From positions 1-28,321 of IMG/VR virus record IMGVR_UViG_3300017598_000257: DNA of 28,321 nucleotides. The stretch is one strand, 5' to 3'. The notes beneath the pieces were generated by a model, which was given only the letters and a program-made list of their open reading frames with translations, was not told the DNA's origin and ran no database searches. The position numbers and the translations under genes are program-made. Positions 7,101-14,206 of the stretch are shown in pieces. Each line of letters opens with the position of its first letter. Position 1 is the first letter of the stretch. The stretch is from a virus.

Positions 7101-8915
7101 AACCAACATCTGTTCACCATCTGGAACCGACTGAACTACTCTTTCAAAAACATTGCCCTCACCAGTAACGCCAGTTACACCACGCATAAAATCACCCAAC
7201 CGCTCTTCACCAATCTCTTCAAGAATACCGTGGTATCCAGCTTTAGTCCATAATTCTGACATCTTGTTCTTAGGTATATACTTAGACGCAAACTTTTGAA
7301 ACGCTCTTCCCATACCTTTAGGCACAAACTTCTTTCCGACCTTAGATATTCCCTGACCTGCAACCTCGCTCATGTTCTCAATCAACACATCGCCATACGC
7401 TTTCATAAAGGAAGTAAACGGTTTCTCCTCAGCCTCTTGTAAAGTCTTAACACCTTTATCTGTTACCTTAAACTGGTCGCCTAACTCTTTCTGTACTCTA
7501 CGCTCAAGATATTGCTTTGCTACCCTATGAGGCATAGCAACTGTCCTTGCTCCTGCCCCTGCTACCCAACCTGCTCCTCGCATAGCCGTCTTTGCAACTG
7601 CACCTTTTACACCTTTACGAATTGCCGCTTTTGCACCTTTTGCTACTGCTTGTTTTCCTAATGCAGCCGCACCACCAGTCATAAGAAACTCACCTAAGAA
7701 TGAAGGCAACTCTGCAACTCCTCCATATATTTGTCCTCCAATTGTTGTTCCTCTCGCTTCTTTCTCTGCTGTTTTAAATAAATATTCTTGTAATTTAATC
7801 ATATCTCTTGATTTCTGACCAGTATCTCCACCGTAATTATCAACTTTTAAACGGTCAACTGTCCTCTTCAGCTTTACTAATCCAACCACATCAACGCCTG
7901 TACCAACAAAAGGAATACCTTTAGTCAACGGCGTTTCTCTCGCCATTTGTGGATACCCTATCTTCCCCATCTCTCGCCAATTTGCTACCATGTCAGGATC
8001 TACCAATCCACCATATTGAACATAATTAAACTCATCTCGTTCACTCGTCTGTATCATTGTCTTTAAATTCTCGTCATCTTGCTTCTTATCCAAGATCCCC
8101 ATATCTCCAGTAATCGGTCGTTTCTGGATCTTCTTCTGCGAATAATATCTTCCTTCACGATTAACAATCTCATTCCCTAAAACTGTTTCCTCTTGCTCCA
8201 TTTTATCCCATGTTTCATGTCCACGGCCTTTAAGCACCATTCCTGTTCTCGGATCTAAACTTCCCCAATGCCCTGTTTCGTCTGGCTTTCCGCCTGACTC
8301 TCTTGCAGTAGCATAATCATACCCAGAACTTTCTGGATCAAATTGCTGTAATATCCCCATATCGCTTACAATCTGGCGTTTTGGTATCTCAGATGCTTCG
8401 GCATCCGTTCCAAATAAAGTCAATGGGTTCAGCAAAGACATATCTCCAGTTATTTCTTTTTTCTTTTCCTTTGGTTTATAAATACCAAATTTATTCAGAC
8501 TTTCTACCCAAGATTCTTTATCACCCTTTGCGTTCTCTGCATCAGTATTATAATGTTCTTTCCATACATCATACCTATCATCAGAATTGTCTGGGAACTT
8601 GTCGTCAACAGTAGTCAAATACTTCATCGCACCAAGTATTATCTTCGTCTTATCATCTTTCATATCAAAAGATCCGTCTGGTTTTCTTCTTGCTCCTAGA
8701 TAACCAAGCTGAGATTGATACTTTCTTTTCTTCATCTCTTCTTGTTGAACATCGTCAACCTGCATAAAATTATCTGCTATTTCGCCGAAATGTGATTCAT
8801 GGGCCGCAGTTTCTTTAAGAAACTCTTTCATATTCTGATCTTTATTAAAATTATTATCTACAAGATCGTCTATAATATATTCAATCTTCTTACGCCTATT
8901 AAGAACATTTCCCAT
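1167..8915 (-). CDS. Giant polyvalent virion/ejection protein (2582 aa)
   Basis: Probably a DNA-ejection protein packaged in the head, comparable in position and size to the large internal virion proteins of podoviruses. Visible parts: residues 35-54 carry AAHESHFG and FMQVD, like a lysozyme/transglycosylase catalytic Glu (E40) and substrate motif; three repeats ITGDMSLL (155), IVSDMGIL (182) and ITGDMGIL (268) flank a phage motif KPDETGHWGSLDPRTG; a Gly/Ala-rich hydrophobic stretch lies at about 393-462. Two ADP-ribosyltransferase-like domains follow (about 836-966 with LYHG, H841; about 972-1143 with SYFSVDES and EYVIFDP). A conserved polyvalent-protein module spans about 1210-1510 (MSSMVVGPANFPVARN, GWRWSPRNGAWQRQ). 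A metallopeptidase motif HEIGH is at 1870-1874. From about 2010 onward it resembles large polyvalent-protein C-terminal (LPD38-type) regions, with one membrane-like segment at about 2302-2325. There is no signal peptide. AAGGCGG precedes the ATG, and the previous stop abuts it directly. Confidence 0.88.
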   Translation of the reverse strand: MGNVLNRRKKIEYIIDDLVDNNFNKDQNMKEFLKETAAHESHFGEIADNFMQVDDVQQEEMKKRKYQSQLGYLGARRKPDGSFDMKDDKTKIILGAMKYLTTVDDKFPDNSDDRYDVWKEHYNTDAENAKGDKESWVESLNKFGIYKPKEKKKEITGDMSLLNPLTLFGTDAEASEIPKRQIVSDMGILQQFDPESSGYDYATARESGGKPDETGHWGSLDPRTGMVLKGRGHETWDKMEQEETVLGNEIVNREGRYYSQKKIQKRPITGDMGILDKKQDDENLKTMIQTSERDEFNYVQYGGLVDPDMVANWREMGKIGYPQMARETPLTKGIPFVGTGVDVVGLVKLKRTVDRLKVDNYGGDTGQKSRDMIKLQEYLFKTAEKEARGTTIGGQIYGGVAELPSFLGEFLMTGGAAALGKQAVAKGAKAAIRKGVKGAVAKTAMRGAGWVAGAGARTVAMPHRVAKQYLERRVQKELGDQFKVTDKGVKTLQEAEEKPFTSFMKAYGDVLIENMSEVAGQGISKVGKKFVPKGMGRAFQKFASKYIPKNKMSELWTKAGYHGILEEIGEERLGDFMRGVTGVTGEGNVFERVVQSVPDGEQMLVEFGVFVVPGAMQVATTGAAQARADRKKLEFYKRALPMILTEETMEEIKEENFDDSEDLENWLEEKDVFNRPMPEFDVPLHPAKEGRQTAEELGLGPKMTDAEGKDIPIEIGQPSEETLEKAKEAILPEKQVLKEIVSEWSNARKEKREPILPEGYEINMPSEKPSSEKVFDGHSWKVLHIEDDPNLEEGMMRVYETIRPPIYKDDKIVSHGEIIAAKGTKKVQEPTQPEGDVKLYHGIGEETTTDYPIGKYYAESEDIAKEFGDKIEKTTIDKSKILDVTEIETVGELLDRVGGYLDINPYSSVQRDTTIKHLGSQWNVLEQMMRGTDAIEKLREQGFQAIRFIDKTGGKKHPSVVTFHPTQPEGEPLIAEAKKYKTAEEFVESFKSGFRGRGKEFGEPLTPNEATGASYFSVDESVAGDYGETVKAHLKSKNMAYFGDRSELIDDYIQKTMPEKMENWIEYANNYMGMPEEAFLSYLKKDTKGAINPYDEADKILIPYLKKQGFDSLEFSDQTMETTEYVIFDPKNAFTKQQLTDIWNKAQGEGEVGKERTRLLKQEDEEMRVEPSAKELLKKAAAQKEIKKETSEKFEENKESLPIEISKDDIPYNIAYQAHQGTSMSPEKRAETTQQDYLYTMQDFYDGLKDIAKTDAQKAILKSEMESFKEGYIKRELAVLSAKSRTMSSMVVGPANFPVARNKKRLNAEQARTEELLEFIKKAKTRARKRINKQEIEDRGGEYEVAKQELAKEEKNLQLMKDVNKLLRKKGISKERKIQEIIKMSGWKESTVEKLFEPDYSGRQGFPSFELTNKNARIKRLKEKIGSMEKADTLSGEEVIVERNGIKVVNNFDEQRVQMLFDEKPSDELRSKLKSSGWRWSPRNGAWQRQNTSNAINNAKQFVRENFGSGESYIASSGGYTGKVKDSGGTTGSVKTQREETKKEPYKGGYGTIESSEKAVQNREKQKVAKTDYSKVSEELPENSGVIDEALKIISPASREGTGIAKKILRSNVSQLAHKDVVAVEALKKAHRAFTWMSDADSLDFIDRMERGAEQKTPELQKFSEMFRDLLDSRREEVRQIGKGHLENFIENYFPHIWKDPKKAKNIIMSIMGKKRLEGSKSFLKQRVIVSTKDGVERGLEPVSYNPVDLVLLKIHEMDRYIMAQDIIRDLKDRRLIKFVYSRSKTPEGYKKINDNAFTVFMPPEITKNDYYDKMLVDQMMDVALSLGVDTKRFVNIGGGRLGYAQWYPGQKGGEKVRTKMASPESTLAHEIGHILGYRYDLYNLLGRRMEGERKVHKKGKKAGQSYFKPTKEAVEYRRDIDAQWRALADARGHKPEYARKAREKEAVLLEAMIHAPNVFEEVAPDLFREFTKFLNNQSELRPLLDIKPSLVKGANAAKIAVPGFTTLGSFMAPEPVALLLNNYLSPGIRNNDNKLISGGYNMLRGAGNILNQAQLAFSLFHGLNVTSDMAISTFGLGLRRLNTKGQRWKGLSDIIGVPLSPITTVWNGIRIKKAYTQQIDQITDPKLQTMIKAIIAAGGRDRMDVFYYNQQLKALEKTFVDIVKGDVLTKAKGVAKLPFNLFGSLFEVAAKPLMEWYVPTGKMGLFAKLAQHEMERAESGQINQDQLWERLTSVWDSVDNRMGQLVYDNLFWNKTLKDAAMLSVRSVGWNLGSWREFGGSFVDTARTRQRIEEGDLWLSHKMAYTISAVTIYSILGATIQYLLTGEPPEEPKDYLFPKTGNKNPDGSDERLSLPTYAKDWWAWSHRPIQTATHKLHPLWGTLGDLATNKDFFDTEIRHGGDPFLQQGIDFISHIGENFKSISRKNYEKMQKTAPEQRLRNAMVSITGITSAPSYITKSPAQKLMTRLIVDKIPRGARTKEQFERSQYRKVLKTMLRKGMEIDEKEAIEILGFRSYSSLLREARMDPFSDSFNRLSFRDALSVYTIATPEERSQSKNILRGKFSRAKKFTTEEKELYFELMK
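6004..6023. repeat. 20-bp direct repeat, copy 1 (TQPEG linker between the two ART-like domains)
   Basis: This 20-base segment is identical to 6409-6428. On the minus strand it encodes the linker PTQPEG that separates the first ADP-ribosyltransferase-like domain from the second in the 2582-residue protein. A perfect nucleotide match suggests recent duplication or shuffling of a domain cassette. Confidence 0.8.
6409..6428. repeat. 20-bp direct repeat, copy 2 (TQPEG linker before the first ART-like domain)
   Basis: This is the second identical copy of the 20-base segment at 6004-6023, again encoding PTQPEG, just before the LYHG motif of the first ADP-ribosyltransferase-like domain. The two copies therefore bracket that domain exactly. 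Confidence 0.8.
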
Positions 8916-9764
8916 TTATTCCGCCTTTATTTCGTATCGTTCTCCAATAAATTGTCGCGCTTGTTCATCGTCAAACCCAGATTTAAGTAGAAATTCATAT
9001 ATCTGTGACTCTGAATTTAACCCTTCCGGCACTTCTATATTATACATTGACTTAACTGGTGCTGTTAATTCTGCCTTGCCGACAACTTCCTGCACTTCTT
9101 TTTCATCCATTCCTTGAAAAGCAAAACCCATAGCATTACCCCTTTGTGCTTCTCTTTCTTCAGTCGTTGGCTTATAAGTGCTATATCCTTTCCTGATAGA
9201 CAATAATTCATCTTCGCCAGCACCTCCCTTTCGTGCTTCTGAAACAGCCATGTCCATTGCAGCTCTTTGAGCAAATTCACCCATCCACTTATCTAGGGTT
9301 TCTTTGTCTTTTAACTTATTAGGATCATATTTGCCCTCACTTATTCCTAACACCCTCATGGCAAACTTATCGCTCTTAGAAGTTACTGGTTCTCCGCTTG
9401 CGTACTGGTCATATATTTTCCAGAATATCTGCTCTTTTAGAGAACCTGATTTTATAGGTTCCACACCCTTCCTACCAAGCTGAACCGTCGGATTAGACGA
9501 TGATTTCTGAGACTCCTCATACTTCTTATCATCTTTCTTCGTCAGAGGGCCAAACGGAAATCGAGATCTTTGCTTCTCATCATACGCTTTATCCATTCCT
9601 TCAAACATACTTCCCTGAAAATCTTCGCCTTGATATTGTTCAACGTATTTTTGATTAAGCATATTTTGATAGTCAGTTACAGCATTTGCTTTTTCTCTTC
9701 GTAAAGACTCTCTTTTATATGAAGGACTCAACCAATCTCTCCACTTACTTCTTTCTTCTGTCAT
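8916..9764 (-). CDS. Hypothetical protein, candidate internal virion protein (282 aa)
   Basis: A hydrophilic, mostly helical protein without signal peptide or membrane segment. It starts MTEERSKWRDWLSPSYKRES and has a disordered, charged region (about 60-105). The C-terminal part, SQIYEFLLKSGFDDEQARQF, looks like a small helical (UBA-like) motif. It lies between a probable ejection protein and the giant 2582-residue protein, and its stop codon abuts the start of that gene. The set of three genes (198, 282 and 2582 residues) parallels the three internal core or ejection proteins of many podoviruses, so I infer a head-internal role. No sequence motif proves it. TAGGAGGAAAT precedes the start. 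Confidence 0.72.
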   Translation of the reverse strand: MTEERSKWRDWLSPSYKRESLRREKANAVTDYQNMLNQKYVEQYQGEDFQGSMFEGMDKAYDEKQRSRFPFGPLTKKDDKKYEESQKSSSNPTVQLGRKGVEPIKSGSLKEQIFWKIYDQYASGEPVTSKSDKFAMRVLGISEGKYDPNKLKDKETLDKWMGEFAQRAAMDMAVSEARKGGAGEDELLSIRKGYSTYKPTTEEREAQRGNAMGFAFQGMDEKEVQEVVGKAELTAPVKSMYNIEVPEGLNSESQIYEFLLKSGFDDEQARQFIGERYEIKAE

Positions 9765-9785
9765 ATTTCCTCCTAATTTTAATTA

Positions 9786-10382
9786 TTACCACTTCATTTC
9801 ACCCTCTACATTCCATCCTTTTTCATTAGTTTTTTCCCAAGGAGTATAAAAAGTTCCCTGCTGGTTATATCCAGCCAACTGTCCTAATTGCTGTGCATAA
9901 TTCAATCTTCCGGCCTCGCTAAGTTCGGCCTCTTTCGTTGCCTGTTGTACCGCCATATCTGACATGACATTTGATTCAGTCGCACTCATCCGGCCGATCA
10001 TATTCTCTAATGCTGGACTCTCAGAAACGCCTCTCCTAGCCGCAGACGCTTTTACCTTACCGACAACACCAGGGTCAGTAGGGCTTCCCCAAAAATATTG
10101 TTGAACTTTTTTTTGAGCATTTTGCCATATTCCTGCCCAATCAGGTTGAATAGCACCATACCCAGGCTGTCCACCCCATGCTTGTAACTGTTCCCACCAT
10201 TTAGCTCTTGCAGCTTTAGTCTCAGCATATTCATCTGCTCCAACCCATTCAGATCTAGCTCTTTCTGTTTCAGATGATTGTCCCCACAATCCACCACCAA
10301 TACTAGCTCCTACTGAACCAAATAATCCTCTCTTATCCAAAACAACCCTATTGATAAAATGATCAATCAATTTTTTAAACAT
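9786..10382 (-). CDS. Putative internal virion / DNA ejection protein (198 aa)
   Basis: The start (MFKKLIDHFINRVVLDKRG) is followed by a glycine-rich segment (GSVGASIGGGLWG), alanine- and tryptophan-rich helices, VKASAARRGVSESPALENM and an Ala/Gln-rich helical tail. This composition, with a short Gly-rich N-terminal segment and helices rich in Ala and Gln, is usual for small podovirus internal core proteins that are ejected with the DNA. There is no signal peptide, unlike the neighbouring tail genes. AAGGAGATATT precedes the ATG. It is first of the 198/282/2582 set at the distal end of the late operon. The family is inferred from composition and order. Confidence 0.72.
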   Translation of the reverse strand: MFKKLIDHFINRVVLDKRGLFGSVGASIGGGLWGQSSETERARSEWVGADEYAETKAARAKWWEQLQAWGGQPGYGAIQPDWAGIWQNAQKKVQQYFWGSPTDPGVVGKVKASAARRGVSESPALENMIGRMSATESNVMSDMAVQQATKEAELSEAGRLNYAQQLGQLAGYNQQGTFYTPWEKTNEKGWNVEGEMKW

Positions 10383-10395
10383 AATATCTCCTTTT

Positions 10396-11241
10396 TTAAG
10401 TTCCTATTGCTATCCAACTAACAATCTTTGCTCCACCTGAAGCATGATATAAAGTAAATTGCGAACCACTATTAATAACAACACCTGTTGCTGCTGACGA
10501 TCCTGCATAAACATTACTTGTTGTTACTTTATATGTTGTTGCTCCTGTAAAAGGTAAGTTTGTAACCGTCTCGCCATCAAGTCCATCTGAGATAGATAAT
10601 TGTCCATAAGCAATATACACATCGGATGTCTTTGTTGTCGAACTACTTCCTGACGTTCCATAATCATAGACAGTTGCTATTGCAGGAGTTGTTACTTCAA
10701 TCGAGGCCGAGTAATAATCATTATCGTTCAATAAAGTATCTGTATCATCTTCGATGTCTCCGTCAGAATCGTTATAAAACTGTCCTAGACGAGTATAACT
10801 CGTTAAACCTGTCGGAGTCGATGAGTTCGTTGATATTTTTCCGGTGAATGTTGTTGCGTCAGCGTCGCATACAGCATAAACATAATAGGTCGTGCTGTTT
10901 GCTTCTGCTCCTTGATCTATATCAGCCCACGTTAAGATAGTATCAGAATCATTCTTGCGAAATTTTACTACTGTACCGCCAGAGTTCTGGCAAGAAACCT
11001 CTCCCTCTTGTATTGTTATAGTCGAGGCTGAAGTGTATGTAACTTCAGCGTTCTCGCGATAGTTATTCAGAAGCCTATCGAGAGGATCAACAATGTCCTG
11101 ATATACCTTTGTGTCAATATCAGAAACATTCTCAGTTCCGAGAATTGTCTCCTCTCCGGATCCTCCCCTCCACTCGTTTGCTGCAAATACTGGGCTACTG
11201 ATTAATGAGAGAATCATTATTAGGGTAATTAATTTTTTCAT
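10396..11241 (-). CDS. Exported fibre-like protein with signal peptide (281 aa)
   Basis: It begins MKKLITLIMILSLISSPVFA, a classical Sec signal peptide with likely cleavage before ANEWRGG. The mature part opens with NEWRGGSGEETILG and a helix (IVDPLDRLLNNYRENAEV), then Thr/Ser/Asp-rich beta structure that includes TYYVYAVCDADATTFTGKIS and RLGQFYNDSDGD. This layout is seen in small phage tail or fibre proteins: a conserved N-terminal attachment segment and a beta-rich body. The C-terminus (YHASGGAKIVSWIAIGT) is beta-rich. A strong SD (AAAAGGAGGAAGT) sets the start. The attachment role is inferred; the export signal is read directly. Confidence 0.78.
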   Translation of the reverse strand: MKKLITLIMILSLISSPVFAANEWRGGSGEETILGTENVSDIDTKVYQDIVDPLDRLLNNYRENAEVTYTSASTITIQEGEVSCQNSGGTVVKFRKNDSDTILTWADIDQGAEANSTTYYVYAVCDADATTFTGKISTNSSTPTGLTSYTRLGQFYNDSDGDIEDDTDTLLNDNDYYSASIEVTTPAIATVYDYGTSGSSSTTKTSDVYIAYGQLSISDGLDGETVTNLPFTGATTYKVTTSNVYAGSSAATGVVINSGSQFTLYHASGGAKIVSWIAIGT

Positions 11242-11252
11242 ACTTCCTCCTT

Positions 11253-11837
11253 TTAAGTTTTCATTATAAATGCCAAAGCATAATATTTAGGCAAATAATC
11301 ATTGCCACCACCAACATTATTATCAGCAGTTAATTCGTTTGGCCCTTTATCTCCCGCACTCCAAGTCGATTCTCCTGCGCCGCCTGATCCAACATAATTG
11401 TGGACAGTATACGATAAAGGATGTGTGTGTGCAGGTATTTGCGAACTACTTATCGTTCTTGATCCACCAGAAGTCCCTTGCTCTATTGTTCCAGATCCAC
11501 CACTATCATAATCTGCGTGAAGAATGAATCTATCTTCAAGATCCGGCGTTCCATTATTCCCGTCACAGAGAACCCATCCAGAAGGTATGGTAGCAATTGT
11601 TCCGCTCCACATAATAATTCCACCAGAAGGAAAAGAGTTTATTGCAGCTATATCAGTATCTATATCATCTTCTAACTCTTCAATATCGGAAAAAAGATTT
11701 CTTAATTCTTCATTAATGACAGGCAAAGAACCTTCTTTGAAGTCAGCGACTACTTCTTGAGAAACCGAGTTCTTTCCCAATGCTATAACTATACAGCATA
11801 GCAATAGTATAGTTGTAATATAGTTATGTTTCCTCAT
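11253..11837 (-). CDS. Tail-collar domain protein with signal peptide (194 aa)
   Basis: Residues about 75-194 match the Phage Tail Collar domain: GGIIMWSGTIATIPSGWVLC, then DGNNGTPDLEDRFILHAD, SSQIPAHTHPL and a closing YLPKYYALAFIMKT. Such domains usually form the base of receptor-binding fibres. Residues 1-27 form a hydrophobic signal-like segment (ITTILLLCCIVIALG) preceded by MRKHNY. The cleavage site is less clear than in the neighbours, perhaps near SVSQ. A short acidic helix (IEELEDDIDTDIAAI) could trimerise it. The ATG overlaps the preceding stop (ATGA), and AGGAGA lies 7 bases upstream. A collar protein with an export signal is unusual. Confidence 0.85.
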   Translation of the reverse strand: MRKHNYITTILLLCCIVIALGKNSVSQEVVADFKEGSLPVINEELRNLFSDIEELEDDIDTDIAAINSFPSGGIIMWSGTIATIPSGWVLCDGNNGTPDLEDRFILHADYDSGGSGTIEQGTSGGSRTISSSQIPAHTHPLSYTVHNYVGSGGAGESTWSAGDKGPNELTADNNVGGGNDYLPKYYALAFIMKT

Positions 11838-14206
11838 GTTAAATTCTCCTGCACGTCAAAAACTATCATAATTTTTCTAATCTTTATTGGATTCTCACTA
11901 TCTTCCGTAATATCCAATCGGATCAACTCTCCGATCATATTTCCGTCTGGAAAATAGTCTATATAATAATCGGGGTATTCAAGTAAATCAATATTGAAAG
12001 TATCTGTCTCGCCCTGTATGCTCTCGAAATCTAAATTCAGTATTCCCGAAACACTTTCGTCCCAATCATAATAAACATATATTTTCCTCAACTCTTTAAC
12101 GTACCCAGGATAGCCTAAGTCAAGCCATCCTGACCGCCACCTGATAGGAATATTATCTTCAGAGATAGAACCGGCAGTATTATAAGTGATTCTGACAACA
12201 TACCCGCTGGTCTTTGTCAGCGTAGGCGTTTGAGTAATCGTGTTCGAACTCATATTAATACGATATTGAAGTATCGTGTCTGCCGTTGCAGATGAAATAT
12301 CGCCACCATCAGGATCCGTGAACCCTGTTGTCCATCCGGCTGTTGAGCAATCTGTTGTCGTAGATCCACTTCTTAAATCAAATGTCACATTCCCGCCACC
12401 AGACGGGATAGTTTCATTCCAATAAATCTTATCAAGAGACGAGGCATTGACCGTCAAATAATCAGATGTATAAATTCCGTCAGTATCAGGACGATCAATT
12501 ACAACTGTATCAAAAGTTACATCATCAATAATTCCAGTCCAATCCGGATCGTTCGTTCCGTCTATCGTAGTTGTCCACGCCAACTCAAGAATCGGGTTAT
12601 CAGCCTCACCTCCAACACTCTCTGGAATATAACGAATGTCGTCAAATGTTCCATCAAAATCTGCGTGTCGGTTATGATTAACACCCTTCTCCGTGTCCGT
12701 GTGGGCATAAATAATTCCAGAACTAGATGATCCTGTAAACAAAGCCTCAATATCCGTTCCGGAATTAAACACATGGAGAACATTCAACGCCATCGTATCA
12801 ACATTGAACGTCTTGCCTATCAAGTCAACAACCAAAACCCTGTCATTGTCAACGGCTCCTGTTTCCGTCGAAGTATATGTTAAATAATAACTGTTTTTGT
12901 AATAAGCCGCCCACGCTTCCGGAAAACTGGAAGGTTGAATATCTTTGATTGTCGGCGCAATCGGATCAGACAGCAATTCTGAGTACTGTCCATTAAAATT
13001 GTAAAGACCATTGTTCCCTAAATACATGATCCCAATATCGGTCGGAACGCAACTATATGGAGCCTGAACTCCTATAAAACTGTACGGATCCGTGACCTCC
13101 CAATCTGCGTCGGGATCATCTTTTCTAGTGTCAATTTTCTGCCATGTGTTATTCTTTGAGACTGTAAGCAATCCGAGCCAATTCTGTAAACAAGTTATCT
13201 CATCGCCATCATTAGGCCGGATATTAAAATAAGCCGAACTATCAAAATAATCGTGACTCGCATCTTCACTATAAAATAGTCTTGACGGATTATCTGAGTT
13301 ATTTCCAAGCCAAAGCCTATTCTTATGAACTAAACCAAACCTTCCTTTTGGAACCGTGTATGTTGCATCCTCAGAGATAGCCGCGCCAAGTTCTGCGTCA
13401 GTATCAGAATCCGTAATCGAGACTGTCGTGTTGTTATTTATATCTCCATTTGACAATAAATACCAAGTTGATTCTCCGTTCTTGTTTCGATAGACTTCTC
13501 GTCCATTAACACTTTCCCCTAATATTGAATCAGGGCAAATAGGGATCATCGATAAGGTTATATCGTTTCCGGCCATCACGACAGAGTTTGACTCAACACC
13601 TAATAAAATATCATAAGAGGATGTCGTGCAAGCAACCTTATATGTGTATGTTCCAGTTGGCCCAGTTCCGGATCCGGCATCAATCGCTAAAGCCGTTCCT
13701 AAATATGTCGCTGAAGCTGAAGTTCCATCATATTTTACTGGTTGGTTAGACCCGTCCGTTCCGATTGCAATATCATGCCACGTTGTCCAATCCCAACGCT
13801 TTGACGATGTTGGAACCGTTAAGATTGTTGTTGGCAAACCAGTTCCTTCATCGCAAGTTGCAATAGTGCTTCCATGATTAACGATCGTTACCTGAGTACC
13901 GCCTTTCATATAAAACCGATGAATACCAAGAATCGGATCTGTCGCATGAGCGGTACATGACGTTATTTTCGGATCCCGTTTTGTCAGAGATTTGTATTCT
14001 GCATCTAACCTTAAATTCTCAACGACGTCCCCTTGAGACTTCGGGAGAGAAAACTGGTTCATTTTCGTATTCAGGCCACCACTAAAATCATCAAACTGAT
14101 AGATCAGATCTGTACTTTGTGCAAAGGCCGAACTAACGAGTACCGTGCCGAGAAGTACCCCTATAACCAACTTTAGACCGCATTTGTATAGTCGAGTGTG
14201 TTCCAC
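11834..14206 (-). CDS. Conserved phage tail protein with signal peptide (about 790 aa)
   Basis: The mature protein opens with DLIYQFDDFSGGLNTKMNQF, the start typical of a large podovirus-type tail protein (nozzle or stabilisation type), which is followed by blocks of beta-propeller/beta-sandwich sequence. Such a protein usually follows a head-tail adaptor, as here. I chose the GTG at 14206 because GAGG lies 6 bases upstream; a GTG at 14218 gives four more residues. No ATG, GTG or TTG lies in frame between the hydrophobic segment and M52, so KLVIGVLLGTVLVSSAFA must be translated. It has a positive N-region, hydrophobic core and AFA end, a Sec signal peptide. Bases 14133-14206 also encode the end of the preceding gene. 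The ATGA overlap at 11834 couples it to the collar gene. Confidence 0.8.
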   Translation of the reverse strand: MEHTRLYKCGLKLVIGVLLGTVLVSSAFAQSTDLIYQFDDFSGGLNTKMNQFSLPKSQGDVVENLRLDAEYKSLTKRDPKITSCTAHATDPILGIHRFYMKGGTQVTIVNHGSTIATCDEGTGLPTTILTVPTSSKRWDWTTWHDIAIGTDGSNQPVKYDGTSASATYLGTALAIDAGSGTGPTGTYTYKVACTTSSYDILLGVESNSVVMAGNDITLSMIPICPDSILGESVNGREVYRNKNGESTWYLLSNGDINNNTTVSITDSDTDAELGAAISEDATYTVPKGRFGLVHKNRLWLGNNSDNPSRLFYSEDASHDYFDSSAYFNIRPNDGDEITCLQNWLGLLTVSKNNTWQKIDTRKDDPDADWEVTDPYSFIGVQAPYSCVPTDIGIMYLGNNGLYNFNGQYSELLSDPIAPTIKDIQPSSFPEAWAAYYKNSYYLTYTSTETGAVDNDRVLVVDLIGKTFNVDTMALNVLHVFNSGTDIEALFTGSSSSGIIYAHTDTEKGVNHNRHADFDGTFDDIRYIPESVGGEADNPILELAWTTTIDGTNDPDWTGIIDDVTFDTVVIDRPDTDGIYTSDYLTVNASSLDKIYWNETIPSGGGNVTFDLRSGSTTTDCSTAGWTTGFTDPDGGDISSATADTILQYRINMSSNTITQTPTLTKTSGYVVRITYNTAGSISEDNIPIRWRSGWLDLGYPGYVKELRKIYVYYDWDESVSGILNLDFESIQGETDTFNIDLLEYPDYYIDYFPDGNMIGELIRLDITEDSENPIKIRKIMIVFDVQENLT

